The notes under the pieces are model-generated. The model was given only the letters and a program-made list of their open reading frames with translations, was not told the origin of the DNA and ran no database searches. From the NCBI GenBank assembly GCA_015494335.1, contig WGBK01000288.1, positions 1 to 11,292 on the forward strand: DNA of 11,292 nucleotides, in the 5' to 3' direction. The translations under genes were made by a program, and so were the position numbers. Source of the DNA: Gammaproteobacteria bacterium (lineage in GTDB: Bacteria; Pseudomonadota; Gammaproteobacteria; GCA-001735895). Numbering within the stretch: position 1 is the first letter of the stretch; every line of letters starts with the position of its first letter. Below, piece after piece: positions 1 to 8,900 of the stretch.

Positions 1-574
1 CAACAACGGCGGCGTCAAGCTGTTTTCCATGTCCGGTCATCTCAATAACCCGGGCAACTTCGAAATCAACATGGGCACCCCGTTCAAGGACCTGCTGGCC
101 CTGGCCGGCGGTGTGCGCGACGGACGCAAGCTCAAGGCCGTGATTCCCGGCGGTTCCTCGGTGCCGGTATTGCCGGGCGATGTCATGATGGAATGCACGA
201 TGGATTACGATTCCATCGCCAAGGCCGGCTCGATGCTCGGCTCCGGCGCGGTCATCGTCATGGACGAGACCACGGACATGGTCAAGGCCCTGCGCCGCAT
301 CTCGCGCTTCTATTATTCCGAGTCCTGCGGCCAGTGTACGCCCTGCCGCGAGGGCACCGGCTGGCTCTACCGCGTGCTCACGCGCCTCGTCGAGGGCAAG
401 GGTCGGCCCGAGGATATCGAGTTGCTGGAAAGGGTCTCCCATCAGATCGAGGGGCGCACCATCTGTGCCCTCGGCGATGCCGCCGCGATGCCGGTGTGGA
501 GCTTCATCAAGCATTTTCGCCCCGAGTTCGAGTATTACGTCGAGCACGGTCGTTCGATGATCGAGGCCGCCTGA
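1..574 (+). CDS. nuoF: NADH-quinone oxidoreductase subunit F, C-terminal part (5' end outside window)
   Basis: Complex I subunit that takes hydride from NADH onto FMN and passes electrons to cluster N3, at the cytoplasmic tip of the peripheral arm. Only the last 190 codons are present, read in frame from base 2; the FMN- and NADH-binding half lies upstream of the window. The visible part begins in the SLBB-like segment (AVIPGGSSVPVLP) and holds the N3 [4Fe-4S] motif ESCGQCTPCREG, with cysteine codons at 326, 335 and 344, and the fourth ligand in TICALGDAAAMP at 464-466. These motifs are diagnostic of NuoF. The frame closes with TGA at 572-574, one base before the nuoG start. The ATG at 29 is internal and not the gene start. 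Nothing is missing from the part that can be seen. Confidence 0.97.
   Translation, partial: NNGGVKLFSMSGHLNNPGNFEINMGTPFKDLLALAGGVRDGRKLKAVIPGGSSVPVLPGDVMMECTMDYDSIAKAGSMLGSGAVIVMDETTDMVKALRRISRFYYSESCGQCTPCREGTGWLYRVLTRLVEGKGRPEDIELLERVSHQIEGRTICALGDAAAMPVWSFIKHFRPEFEYYVEHGRSMIEAA
563..566 (+). promoter_or_regulatory. Ribosome binding site of nuoG
   Basis: GAGG lies inside the end of nuoF, 9 nt before the ATG at 576. It favours 576 over the in-frame ATG at 588, which has only a weak GAG upstream. The call rests on motif and spacing alone. Confidence 0.5.
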
Positions 575-575
575 C

Positions 576-2969
576 ATGAGCCCTGACATGAAGAAAGACC
601 GGAACGACAATATCACCCTCGTCATCGATGGTCGCGAGATCCAGGCGCAGCCCGGTCAGATGCTCATCGATGTGGCCGACGCCAACGATATCGTGATCCC
701 CCGCTTCTGTTACCACAAGAAGCTCTCGGTGGCGGCCAACTGCCGCATGTGCCTGGTCGAGGTCGAGAAGGCGCCCAAGCCGCTGCCGGCCTGCGCCACC
801 CCGGTGGCCGATGGCATGGTGGTCAAGACCCAGTCGCAGAAGGCCATCGAGGCGCAGAAATCGACGATGGAATTCCTGCTCATCAACCATCCTCTGGATT
901 GCCCGATCTGTGACCAGGGCGGCGAATGCGAACTGCAGGATGTGGCCATGGGCTTCGGTCCCGATGTGTCGGTCTACACGGAGTCCAAGCGCGTGGTCGC
1001 CGACCACGACATCGGTCCGCTGATCGCCACCGATCTGACCCGCTGCATCCTCTGCACCCGCTGCGTGCGTTTCGGCGAGGAGATCGCCGGCCAGGTCGAG
1101 CTGGGCGCCGTCGGGCGCGGCGAGCGCACCCATATCGGTACCTTCCTTGGCCACTCCGTTGCCTCCGAGATCTCCGGCAATGTGATCGATTTGTGCCCGG
1201 TCGGCGCGCTGACCGCCAAGCCCTCGCGCTTCCGTTTCCGTCCCTGGGAGCTGGTCGCCCATGCGTCCGTCTCCGCCCATGACGGCGTCGGCAGTCATCT
1301 GCAGGTGCACACCCGCAATTTCGAAGTGATCCGCGTGGTGCCCGACGACTGCGAGGAGATCAACGAGACCTGGCTGGCCGACCGTGACCGTTACAGTTAT
1401 ACCGCGCTGCAATCCGAAGCGAGGTTGACCCGCCCGCTGCTGCGACGCGACGGAAAGTTTGTCGAGATCGACTGGGACGAGGCGCTGGCCCTGGCGCAGG
1501 AAAAGCTGCAGGCCGCGGCCAACGGCGACGGCGCTATCGGCGGCCTGATCCATCCCGGCTGCACGCTGGAAGAGCAGTTCCTGTTCCAGAGACTGTTGCG
1601 GGGCCTCGGCAGCAACGACATTGATCACCGCCTGCGCCAGCAGGATTTCAGCCTCGATGCGCAGATGCCGCTCATGCCCTGGCTGGGGCGCAGTATTCCG
1701 TCGCTGGAAGAACTGGATGCGGCGCTGATCCTCGGCGGCAACCTGCGTCACGAGCAGCCGCTGCTGAATACCCGCCTGCGCAAGGCGGTGGTGCACAAGG
1801 GCGCGCGCATCGCTTCCATCGCAGGTCTTGCAGACCAATACAACTACCCGCTGGCCGCCGATCTCTGCGGCAGCGCGGAGAAACAGATCAGCGACCTGGC
1901 CGCCGTATTGAAGGCACTGGGCGGCCACGGCAAGCTGGACGGCCTGCTCGAAAAGGCCAACGTCAAGGACGAGCACGAGCAGATCGCCGAGGCCCTGAAA
2001 CAGGCCGAAGACGCCTGTGTTCTGGTCACCGCCAATGCCGCCGCGATGCCGGGCTATGGCCTGCTATTGCAACTGGCCGAGGCCGTCGCCGAAGCCAGCG
2101 GAGCGGATCTCGCCATACTCGGCGATTCGACCAATGCCGCCGGCGCCTGGCTGGCCGGTTGCGTGCCCGGTCGCGGTCCGGCGGGCGAGACACTGGAAGC
2201 GCCCGGCCGCAATGCCGCCGAGATCCTCTCCGGCGCCAATGCCGCGCTGCTGCTGATGGGTGTCGATCCGCTGCTCGACAGCGCTCACGGTCAGGCTCTG
2301 CTGCAAAACATTGGGGAGCAGGAATTCATCGTCTCGATCGCCCGTTTCGACAGCGACTTCAATCGCGAGCATGCCGATCTGGTCTTGCCGATGGCCAGCT
2401 TCCTCAAAACCTCCGGTTGCTTCGTCAACGACGAGGGGCGCTGGCAGCCCTTCCGCGCCGCGGCCAGCGCGCCCGCCGGCGTGCGTCCGGGCTGGAAGAT
2501 CCTGCATGCGCTGGAACGCCTGCTGCTGCCGGATACGGCCGAGGCGCGCGAGGATTCCGCCGCCGTTCGTCGCGATCTGCAGGCCCTGTGCAGCCATATC
2601 GAACTGAACAACCGGGCCGGTTTCGACGCCCGGGCGAAGAAACTGCCGACGCGTCCGCGCGCCACCCAGCGCCTGTCGCAGGTGGCGGTTTATGCCGGTG
2701 ACGAGATGTTGCGCAATGCCGAACCCCTGCAGCAGACCGAGTTGATGAAGCAGGCCCGGTGCCTGCGTGTCAATGCGGCGACGGCGGAGAAACTGGGGCT
2801 CGGTGACGGCGGGCAGGCCCATGTCACCCAGGGCGCGGGCACGGCGATTCTCGAAGTCCGCGTCGATGAGGCGGTGCCCAACGGCTGCGTGGCCTTGCCG
2901 GCCGGTATCGCCGAAACCTCGACCCTGGGCGCCCTGTTCGGCAGCGTGGAAGTGGAGAACGCGTCATGA
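576..2969 (+). CDS. nuoG: NADH-quinone oxidoreductase subunit G
   Basis: Large Fe-S subunit of the complex I peripheral arm that carries electrons from NuoE/F towards NuoI. The 797 residues show three cluster sites in order: [2Fe-2S] N1b at Cys45, Cys56, Cys59, Cys73; N5 at His105, Cys109, Cys112, Cys118 (HPLDCPICDQGGEC); and N4 at Cys157, Cys160, Cys163, Cys207 (CILCTRC and DLCPVGALTAKP). The rest is a molybdopterin-oxidoreductase-like domain, which in complex I carries no molybdenum cofactor. The four cysteines that bind the extra N7 cluster in E. coli NuoG are all absent in the matching stretch around 229-269. The protein is about 110 residues shorter than E. coli NuoG (908) and resembles other N7-less proteobacterial forms. 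The start at 576 has GAGG 9 nt upstream; Met5 (588) is the alternative. The stop overlaps nuoH by ATGA. Confidence 0.97.
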   Translation: MSPDMKKDRNDNITLVIDGREIQAQPGQMLIDVADANDIVIPRFCYHKKLSVAANCRMCLVEVEKAPKPLPACATPVADGMVVKTQSQKAIEAQKSTMEFLLINHPLDCPICDQGGECELQDVAMGFGPDVSVYTESKRVVADHDIGPLIATDLTRCILCTRCVRFGEEIAGQVELGAVGRGERTHIGTFLGHSVASEISGNVIDLCPVGALTAKPSRFRFRPWELVAHASVSAHDGVGSHLQVHTRNFEVIRVVPDDCEEINETWLADRDRYSYTALQSEARLTRPLLRRDGKFVEIDWDEALALAQEKLQAAANGDGAIGGLIHPGCTLEEQFLFQRLLRGLGSNDIDHRLRQQDFSLDAQMPLMPWLGRSIPSLEELDAALILGGNLRHEQPLLNTRLRKAVVHKGARIASIAGLADQYNYPLAADLCGSAEKQISDLAAVLKALGGHGKLDGLLEKANVKDEHEQIAEALKQAEDACVLVTANAAAMPGYGLLLQLAEAVAEASGADLAILGDSTNAAGAWLAGCVPGRGPAGETLEAPGRNAAEILSGANAALLLMGVDPLLDSAHGQALLQNIGEQEFIVSIARFDSDFNREHADLVLPMASFLKTSGCFVNDEGRWQPFRAAASAPAGVRPGWKILHALERLLLPDTAEAREDSAAVRRDLQALCSHIELNNRAGFDARAKKLPTRPRATQRLSQVAVYAGDEMLRNAEPLQQTELMKQARCLRVNAATAEKLGLGDGGQAHVTQGAGTAILEVRVDEAVPNGCVALPAGIAETSTLGALFGSVEVENAS

Positions 2970-4000
2970 CGGAACTGCTCTCGCCCTACCTGACCTGGCT
3001 GCCGGCCGAACTGGCCTGGCTGGTGATCACCCTGATCAACATCGTCATCATCCTGGTGCCGCTGTTCATCATCGTGGCCTACTACACCTATGCGGAACGC
3101 AAGGTGATCGGCTACATGCAGATCCGCATCGGCCCGAACCGGGTCGGCCCGAAGGGTCTGCTGCAGCCCTTTGCCGACATGTTCAAGCTGATGTTCAAGG
3201 AGATCATCGTCCCCAGCAACGCCAACCGCTACCTGTTCCTGGTGGCGCCGGTGCTTGCCTTCGCTCCGGCGATGGCGGCCTGGGCGGTGGTACCCTTCGG
3301 CGAGGGCGCGGTATTCAGCAATATCGACGCCGGGCTGCTCTACATCCTAGCGATGACTTCCCTCGGCGTGTATGGCGTGATCATCGCCGGCTGGGCCTCC
3401 AACTCCAAGTATGCGCTGCTCGGCGCGATGCGTTCCGCGGCGCAGATTGTCGCCTACGAGATCGCCATGGGCTTCGCGCTGGTCGGCGTGCTGATGGTCA
3501 GCGGCAGCCTCAACCTGACCGAGATTGTCGAGGCACAGAAGGGCAGCCCCTGGAACTGGTTCGTGGTGCCGCTGCTGCCGCTGTTCTTCGTCTATTTCAT
3601 CGCCGGCGTGGCGGAAACCAACCGTGCGCCCTTCGATGTCGCCGAGGGCGAGTCGGAAATCGTCGCCGGTTTCCATGTCGAGTACTCGGGCATGGCCTTC
3701 TCGGTGTTCTTCCTCGCCGAGTACGCCAACATGATCCTGATCTCGGTGCTGACCTCGGTGATGTTCCTTGGCGGCTGGCTGTCGCCGTTTCCGGGGCTGA
3801 TAGACGACGGCCCGATCTGGCTGGTATTGAAGACCGGTTTCTTCATGCTGTTGTTCCTGTGGTTCCGCGCCACCTTCCCGCGCTATCGCTATGACCAGAT
3901 CATGCGTCTGGGCTGGAAGGTGCTGCTGCCGGTGACGATTGTCTGGTTGCTGGTCGAGGGTGTGGCGGTGTATTACCGCGTCGGCCCGTGGTTCGCGTGA
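2966..4000 (+). CDS. nuoH: NADH-quinone oxidoreductase subunit H
   Basis: Inner-membrane subunit at the junction of the two complex I arms; it builds most of the quinone chamber and the first proton path. The 344 residues have the hydrophobic, multi-helix pattern of the family (eight helices expected). The signature segments are YAERKVIGYMQIRIGPNRVG near 42-61, and AETNRAPFDVAEGESEIVAG near 216-235. The second carries the acidic cluster Glu217, Asp224, Glu227, Glu229 and Glu231, which lines the quinone-linked charge path in studied enzymes. The ATG overlaps the nuoG TGA by four bases, and GGAG (2954-2957) stands 8 nt upstream, so translational coupling with nuoG is likely. Length and motifs are normal for the family. 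Confidence 0.98.
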   Translation: MTELLSPYLTWLPAELAWLVITLINIVIILVPLFIIVAYYTYAERKVIGYMQIRIGPNRVGPKGLLQPFADMFKLMFKEIIVPSNANRYLFLVAPVLAFAPAMAAWAVVPFGEGAVFSNIDAGLLYILAMTSLGVYGVIIAGWASNSKYALLGAMRSAAQIVAYEIAMGFALVGVLMVSGSLNLTEIVEAQKGSPWNWFVVPLLPLFFVYFIAGVAETNRAPFDVAEGESEIVAGFHVEYSGMAFSVFFLAEYANMILISVLTSVMFLGGWLSPFPGLIDDGPIWLVLKTGFFMLLFLWFRATFPRYRYDQIMRLGWKVLLPVTIVWLLVEGVAVYYRVGPWFA

Positions 4001-4010
4001 GGGGGTGGAG
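3999..4010 (+). promoter_or_regulatory. Ribosome binding site of nuoI
   Basis: The tract GAGGGGGTGGAG spans the end of nuoH and the short gap before ATG 4014. It contains several possible Shine-Dalgarno registers; a pairing that ends near 4005 leaves about 8 nt. It supports 4014 as the start over the upstream in-frame ATG at 3939. Confidence 0.6.
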
Positions 4011-4013
4011 ACG

Positions 4014-4502
4014 ATGAGCAAGATTCGACACTACCTCAAGAGCTTCCTGTTTCTCGAACTGCTGCAGGGCCTGTCGGTAACCGGCAAATACTTCTTCAAG
4101 AAGAAGTTCACCATCCAGTACCCGGAGCAGAAGACGCCATTGAGTCCGCGTTTCCGCGGTCTGCATGCACTGCGCCGCTATCCCAACGGCGAGGAGCGCT
4201 GCATTGCCTGCAAGCTTTGCGAGGTGGTCTGTCCGGCCCTGGCCATCACCATCGAGTCCGAGGAGCGGGAAGACGGCACGCGCCGTACCACGCGCTACGA
4301 CATCGACCTGTTCAAGTGCATCTACTGCGGTTTCTGCGAGGAGGCCTGTCCGGTGGATTCCATCGTCGAGACGGATATCTTCGAATACCATTTCGAGAAT
4401 CGCGGCGAGAACATCATGACCAAGGAAAAATTGCTCGAGATCGGCGACAAGTACGAAGCGCAGATCGCCGCCAACCGCGCCGCCGATGCGCCCTACCGAT
4501 AG
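4014..4502 (+). CDS. nuoI: NADH-quinone oxidoreductase subunit I
   Basis: Peripheral-arm ferredoxin-like subunit that carries clusters N6a and N6b and relays electrons towards the terminal cluster N2 beside the quinone site. Two [4Fe-4S] motifs are visible: CIACKLCEVVCP with Cys63, Cys66, Cys69, Cys73, and CIYCGFCEEACP with Cys102, Cys105, Cys108, Cys112. The N-terminal amphipathic stretch (LKSFLFLELLQGL) and TPLSPRFRG at 41-49 are typical of the family. The frame stays open upstream to an ATG at 3939 inside nuoH. I chose 4014 because it gives MSKIRHYLKS, a 162-residue protein of usual length, and sits behind a purine-rich tract at 3999-4010. The nuoH stop is 13 nt upstream. Confidence 0.97.
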   Translation: MSKIRHYLKSFLFLELLQGLSVTGKYFFKKKFTIQYPEQKTPLSPRFRGLHALRRYPNGEERCIACKLCEVVCPALAITIESEEREDGTRRTTRYDIDLFKCIYCGFCEEACPVDSIVETDIFEYHFENRGENIMTKEKLLEIGDKYEAQIAANRAADAPYR

Positions 4503-4514
4503 GAAGCGAGACGA

Positions 4515-5111
4515 ATGTGGATTGAAACGCTGATCTTCTACTTCTTCGCCGCGGTCACCGTCGGGTCGGCGCTGGCGATGATCACGGTACGCAACCCGGT
4601 GCATGCGGCGCTGCTGCTGGTGCTGACCTTCTTCGCCAGCGCCTTCATCTGGATGCTGCTCGAGGCCGAGTTCCTCGCCATCGCCCTGGTGCTGGTCTAT
4701 GTCGGCGCGGTGATGGTGCTGTTCCTGTTCGTGGTCATGATGCTCGATATCAACCTGGCGGTGCTGCGCGAAGGCTTCGTGCGCTTCCTGCCGGTGGGTG
4801 CGGCGCTGGCGCTGACCCTTTTCGGCATGGTGGTCTATGCCTACCGCAAGGCCGGCCTGGATGCCATCGGCGCGCCGGCCTCGAAGCCGGCCGATTATTC
4901 CAACACCGAAGCGCTGGGACAGGTGCTGTACACGGATTACGTGTTTGCCTTCGAGGTGGCCGCGGTGATCCTGCTGGTCGCGATCGTGGCCGCGATTTCC
5001 CTGACCCTGCGCCGCCGCGGCGATACCAAGTACCAGAACCCGTCCGAGCAGATCCGCGTGAAGAAGGCGGATCGCCTGCGGGTGATCAAGATGGAGGCAG
5101 AAAAGCGATGA
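4515..5111 (+). CDS. nuoJ: NADH-quinone oxidoreductase subunit J
   Basis: Membrane-arm subunit that links the quinone end of complex I to the antiporter-like subunits. The 198 residues open with a membrane helix (ETLIFYFFAAVTVGSALAM) and contain the conserved third helix LVYVGAVMVLFLFVVMML (60-77), with Tyr62 at the place of the bulged helix seen in structures. Two further helices follow, near 92-110 and 142-164, and then a basic cytoplasmic tail (146 onward includes LRRRGDTKYQNPSEQIRVKK). AGGAAGCGAG at 4501-4510 lies immediately upstream of the ATG. The gap after nuoI is 12 nt, and the stop overlaps the nuoK start as ATGA. Confidence 0.96.
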   Translation: MWIETLIFYFFAAVTVGSALAMITVRNPVHAALLLVLTFFASAFIWMLLEAEFLAIALVLVYVGAVMVLFLFVVMMLDINLAVLREGFVRFLPVGAALALTLFGMVVYAYRKAGLDAIGAPASKPADYSNTEALGQVLYTDYVFAFEVAAVILLVAIVAAISLTLRRRGDTKYQNPSEQIRVKKADRLRVIKMEAEKR

Positions 5112-5416
5112 CTCTCGGCCTGACCCATTTCCTGGTGCTGTCCGCGCTGCTGTTCTCGATCAGCATTGCCGGCATCATCATCAACCGCAAGAACCTGATC
5201 ATCCTGCTGATGTCGATCGAGCTGATGCTGCTGGCGGTGAATCTGAACTTCATCGCCTTCTCCCACTATCTCGACGACCTTGCCGGTCAGGTGTTCGTGT
5301 TCTTCATACTGACCGTGGCGGCGGCCGAAGCGGCGATCGGCCTTGCCATTCTGGTGGTGCTGTTCCGCAACCGACGCAGCATCAATGTCGCCGATCTCGA
5401 CGAGTTGAAGGGGTAG
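5108..5416 (+). CDS. nuoK: NADH-quinone oxidoreductase subunit K
   Basis: Small three-helix membrane subunit, related to MrpC, that contributes to the fourth proton path. The 102 residues match the family length (E. coli 100). The two buried glutamates needed for pumping are present: Glu38 in LLMSIELMLLAVNLNF and Glu74 in TVAAAEAAIGLAI, equivalent to E. coli Glu36 and Glu72. The start overlaps the nuoJ stop by four bases. GGAGG at 5093-5097 lies 10 nt before the ATG, a strong ribosome binding site placed inside nuoJ. The gap to nuoL is 4 nt. Confidence 0.98.
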   Translation: MTLGLTHFLVLSALLFSISIAGIIINRKNLIILLMSIELMLLAVNLNFIAFSHYLDDLAGQVFVFFILTVAAAEAAIGLAILVVLFRNRRSINVADLDELKG

Positions 5417-5420
5417 GGCG

Positions 5421-7373
5421 ATGCAGAATCTCTACCTGGCCATTCCCCTTGCTTCCCTGTTCGGCGCCGTGATCGCCGGCCTGTTCGGCCGTCAGATCGG
5501 CCGCGCCGGTGCCCATTGGGTCACCATACTCGGCGTTGCCGTTTCCTTCCTGCTGTCGCTGCTGGTGCTCAAGGATCTGCTGCTCGACGGCGGCGAGATC
5601 TACAACGGGTCGGTCTATACCTGGATGATCTCCGACGGCATCCGCTTCGAGGTGGGCTTCCTGATCGACAACCTGACCGCACTGATGATGGTGGTGGTTA
5701 CCGGGGTGTCGCTGATGGTGCATATCTACACCATAGGCTACATGCACGACGATCCCGGCTACCAGCGCTTCTTCAGCTACATCTCGCTGTTCACCTTCTC
5801 GATGCTGATGCTGGTGATGGCCAACAACTTCATGCAGCTGTTCTTCGGCTGGGAAGCGGTGGGCCTGGTCTCCTATCTGCTGATCGGTTTCTGGTACAAG
5901 AAGGAAACCGCGATCTATGCCAACATGAAGGCCTTCCTGGTTAACCGCGTCGGTGATTTCGGTTTCCTGCTCGGGATCGCGACCATTCTCTATTTCACCG
6001 GCTCGCTGGATTATTACGAGGTCTTCGGCAAGGCCGACCGCCTGATCGACGGTGGCATCGAGATCCTGGACGGAACCGTCTGGTCCGCGATTACCGTGGC
6101 CTGCATCCTGCTCTTCATCGGAGCCATGGGCAAGTCGGCCCAGGTACCCCTGCATGTCTGGCTGCCCGATTCGATGGAAGGCCCGACCCCGATCTCGGCC
6201 CTGATCCACGCCGCGACCATGGTTACTGCCGGCATCTTCATGGTGGCCCGCATGTCGCCATTGTTCGAATTCTCGGAGACGGCCCTGTCCTTCGTCATGG
6301 TCATCGGCGCGACGACCGCCTTCTTCATGGGCCTGATTGGTATCGTGCAGAACGACATCAAGCGCGTGATCGCCTATTCGACCCTGTCGCAGCTCGGCTA
6401 CATGACCGTGGCCCTGGGCGCGTCCGCCTACTCGGTGGCCATCTTCCACCTGATGACCCACGCCTTCTTCAAGGCGCTGCTGTTCCTGGCCGCCGGCGCG
6501 GTCATCATCGCCATGCACCACGAGCAGGACATGCGCAAGATGGGCGGCTTGAAGAAGTACCTGCCGATCACCTACTGGGTGTCGCTGATCGGCACCCTGG
6601 CGCTGATCGGTTTCCCCGGCAGTTCCGGCTTCTTCTCCAAGGATTCCATCATCGAGGCGGTGCACCTGTCCGAGCTGCCCGGGTCCGGCTATGCCTATGC
6701 GATGGTGCTGATGGGTGTGTTTGTCACCGCCTTCTACAGCTTCCGCCTGCTGTTCCTGGTGTTCCACGGCAAGGAGCGGATGGATGCCCATACCCGCGAT
6801 CACCTGAAGGAACCGGGGCCGGTAGTCTGGGTGCCGTTGGTGCTGCTGGCGATTCCTTCGGCCATCATCGGCTGGATGACCATCAAGCCCCTGCTGTTCG
6901 GCGATTTCTTCAAGGGCGTCTTGTTTACGCTCAAGGAGCATGACGTGGTGGCCGAGATCGGCGAGGAGTTCACCACGCCCCTGGCCTTCGTACTCCACGG
7001 CATGGGCGGTATCGCGGTGTGGCTGGCGGCCGCCGGTTTTGCCCTGGCCTGGTACATCTACCTGAGAAACCCGGCCCTCGCCGAACAGGCGAAGATCCGT
7101 TTCGCGCTGATCTACCGCATCCTCGATCAGAAGTACTTCTTCGACCGTTTCAACGAGGTCGTCTTCGCCGGCGGCGCGCGCCTGATCGGCTCGCTGCTGT
7201 GGCGCATCGCCGATTCGATGATCATCGACGGGCTGATCGTCAACGGCAGTGCCTATCTGGTCGGCCGCGGCGCGCTGGTGCTGCGCCGGGTGCAGACCGG
7301 ATACCTGAATCATTACGCTTTCGCCATGGTGGCAGGCCTGATCCTGCTGCTCGGCTGGGCCATACTGGGGTGA
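5421..7373 (+). CDS. nuoL: NADH-quinone oxidoreductase subunit L
   Basis: Distal antiporter-like (MrpA/D family) subunit of the membrane arm, which pumps protons and carries the long lateral helix along the arm. The 650 residues contain Glu145 in FFGWEAVGLVSYLLIGFW, Asp179 in NRVGDFGFLLG, Lys238 in GAMGKSAQVPLHVWLPD, His263 in ALIHAATMVTAGIF, His343 and His347 in FHLMTHAFFKALLF, and Lys407-Asp408 in GFFSKDSI. These correspond to the functional residues known from E. coli NuoL (Glu144, Asp178, Lys229, His254, His334, His338, Lys399, Asp400). The C-terminal part (about 510-650) fits the lateral helix and last membrane anchor. The ATG follows nuoK by 4 nt, behind AAGGGG. The gene holds no TTA, CTA or TCA codon, which leaves a long open antisense frame. 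Confidence 0.98.
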   Translation: MQNLYLAIPLASLFGAVIAGLFGRQIGRAGAHWVTILGVAVSFLLSLLVLKDLLLDGGEIYNGSVYTWMISDGIRFEVGFLIDNLTALMMVVVTGVSLMVHIYTIGYMHDDPGYQRFFSYISLFTFSMLMLVMANNFMQLFFGWEAVGLVSYLLIGFWYKKETAIYANMKAFLVNRVGDFGFLLGIATILYFTGSLDYYEVFGKADRLIDGGIEILDGTVWSAITVACILLFIGAMGKSAQVPLHVWLPDSMEGPTPISALIHAATMVTAGIFMVARMSPLFEFSETALSFVMVIGATTAFFMGLIGIVQNDIKRVIAYSTLSQLGYMTVALGASAYSVAIFHLMTHAFFKALLFLAAGAVIIAMHHEQDMRKMGGLKKYLPITYWVSLIGTLALIGFPGSSGFFSKDSIIEAVHLSELPGSGYAYAMVLMGVFVTAFYSFRLLFLVFHGKERMDAHTRDHLKEPGPVVWVPLVLLAIPSAIIGWMTIKPLLFGDFFKGVLFTLKEHDVVAEIGEEFTTPLAFVLHGMGGIAVWLAAAGFALAWYIYLRNPALAEQAKIRFALIYRILDQKYFFDRFNEVVFAGGARLIGSLLWRIADSMIIDGLIVNGSAYLVGRGALVLRRVQTGYLNHYAFAMVAGLILLLGWAILG

Positions 7374-7382
7374 TGGCGAGAC

Positions 7383-8900
7383 ATGAACCTGTTTGCTGAT
7401 CTTCCGCTGTTGAGTCTCTCGGTCTGGCTGCCGATCCTCGGCGGCGTGCTGGTGCTGTTCTCCGGCGACCGCAATCCCGAGGGCGCCCGTCGCCTGGCCC
7501 TGGTATTTGCCATCGCCACCTTCGTCGTCACTCTGCCACTGTGGAGCCTGTTCGACAGCTCGACGGCGGCGATGCAGTTCGTCGAGCGGCATCCCTGGAT
7601 CCAGCCTTTCAATATCTACTATTATCTCGGCGTGGACGGCATCTCGATGCCGCTGATCCTGCTCACCAGTTTCACCACGGTGCTGGTGGTGATCGCCGGC
7701 TGGAAGGTGATCCAGTACCGCGTGGCCCAGTACATGGCGGCCTTCCTGATCATGGAAGGTTTCATGATCGGTACCTTCGCGGCCCTCGACTCGATCCTGT
7801 TCTATATCTTCTTCGAGGCGATGTTGATTCCGATGTTCCTGGTCATCGGCATCTGGGGCGGCCCGAATCGCATCTATGCCACGCTCAAGTTTTTCCTCTA
7901 TACCTTCATCGGCTCGGTGCTGATGCTGGTGTCGCTGATCTACATGTACAACAAGGGCGGCAGCTTTGCGATTCTCGACCTGCACCAGTTGCCACTGACC
8001 CTGAACGAGCAGGTGCTGATATTCCTCGCCATGCTGGTGGCCTTCGCGGTCAAGGTGCCGATGTGGCCGGTGCATACCTGGCTGCCGGATGCCCATGTCG
8101 AGGCGCCGACCGGCGGCTCGGTCATCCTTGCGGCGATCATGCTGAAGATCGGCGGCTACGGCTTCCTGCGTTTCAGCCTGCCGATCGCGCCCGATGCCAG
8201 TGCCGCGCTGGACTGGCTGATCCTCACCATGTCCCTGACCGCGGTGGTCTACATCGGCTTCGTCGCCCTGGTACAGCAGGACATGAAGAAGCTGATCGCC
8301 TATTCCTCGATCGCGCACATGGGCTTCGTCACCCTCGGTTTCTTCATCGTGTTTCGCATCATCGACAAGGGCAGTCTGCAGGGCGCCGCGCTGGCTCTGG
8401 AAGGCGGCATGGTGCAGATGGTGTCCCACGGCTTCATCTCCGGCGCCATGTTCCTCTCTGTCGGCGTGCTTTATGATCGCATGCACAGCCGCCAGATCGC
8501 CGACTATGGCGGGGTGGTCAACGTGATGCCGAAATTTGCCGCCTTCATGGTGTTCTTCGCCATGGCCAACGCCGGCCTGCCGGGCACCTCCGGATTCGTG
8601 GGCGAGTTCATGGTGATCCTCGCCAGCTTCCAGGCCAGTTTCTGGATCGCCTTCCTCGCCGCCACCACCCTGGTGCTGGGCGCGGCCTACACCCTGTGGA
8701 TGGTCAAGCGGGTGGTGTTCGGTGACATTGCCAACGACCAGGTGCGGGCGCTGAAGGACATCGATGCGCGCGAATTCCTGATCCTCGCCCTGCTGGCCAT
8801 TGCCGTGCTTGGGCTGGGTTTGTGGCCGGATCCGCTGGTCAACGTGATGCATGCAACCATCGAGAACCTGTTGCAGCACATCTCGGTATCGAAGATCTAG
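7383..8900 (+). CDS. nuoM: NADH-quinone oxidoreductase subunit M
   Basis: Middle antiporter-like subunit of the complex I membrane arm, one proton channel. The 505 residues carry Glu145 in YIFFEAMLIPMFLVIGIWGG, Lys224 in FAVKVPMWPVHTWLPDAH, Lys255 in IMLKIGGYG, and Glu408 in GTSGFVGEFMVI. These match E. coli Glu144, Lys234, Lys265 and Glu407, so the proton path is intact. VQQDMKKLIAYSSIAHMG (298-315) is the usual antiporter-family signature. The gap after nuoL is 9 nt and only a weak GGCGAG precedes the ATG, so translation may depend on ribosomes arriving from nuoL. This is in the same reading frame as nuoL. Confidence 0.98.
   Translation: MNLFADLPLLSLSVWLPILGGVLVLFSGDRNPEGARRLALVFAIATFVVTLPLWSLFDSSTAAMQFVERHPWIQPFNIYYYLGVDGISMPLILLTSFTTVLVVIAGWKVIQYRVAQYMAAFLIMEGFMIGTFAALDSILFYIFFEAMLIPMFLVIGIWGGPNRIYATLKFFLYTFIGSVLMLVSLIYMYNKGGSFAILDLHQLPLTLNEQVLIFLAMLVAFAVKVPMWPVHTWLPDAHVEAPTGGSVILAAIMLKIGGYGFLRFSLPIAPDASAALDWLILTMSLTAVVYIGFVALVQQDMKKLIAYSSIAHMGFVTLGFFIVFRIIDKGSLQGAALALEGGMVQMVSHGFISGAMFLSVGVLYDRMHSRQIADYGGVVNVMPKFAAFMVFFAMANAGLPGTSGFVGEFMVILASFQASFWIAFLAATTLVLGAAYTLWMVKRVVFGDIANDQVRALKDIDAREFLILALLAIAVLGLGLWPDPLVNVMHATIENLLQHISVSKI

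Noticed and set aside
507..1976. Minus-strand open frame of 489 codons opposite nuoG.
   Set aside because: It lies in codon register with nuoG, so it is open only because TTA, CTA and TCA codons are rare there. Its composition is that of a complement, and nuoG is clearly the real gene.
2767..3894. Plus-strand open frame of 375 codons across the end of nuoG and most of nuoH.
   Set aside because: It is a shifted-frame, Arg/Ala/Pro-rich shadow of two certain genes and has no recognisable motif.
3939..4013. An in-frame upstream extension of nuoI starting inside nuoH.
   Set aside because: The extra 25 residues do not look like the NuoI N-terminus, and the start at 4014 gives the usual 162 residues behind a purine-rich ribosome binding site.
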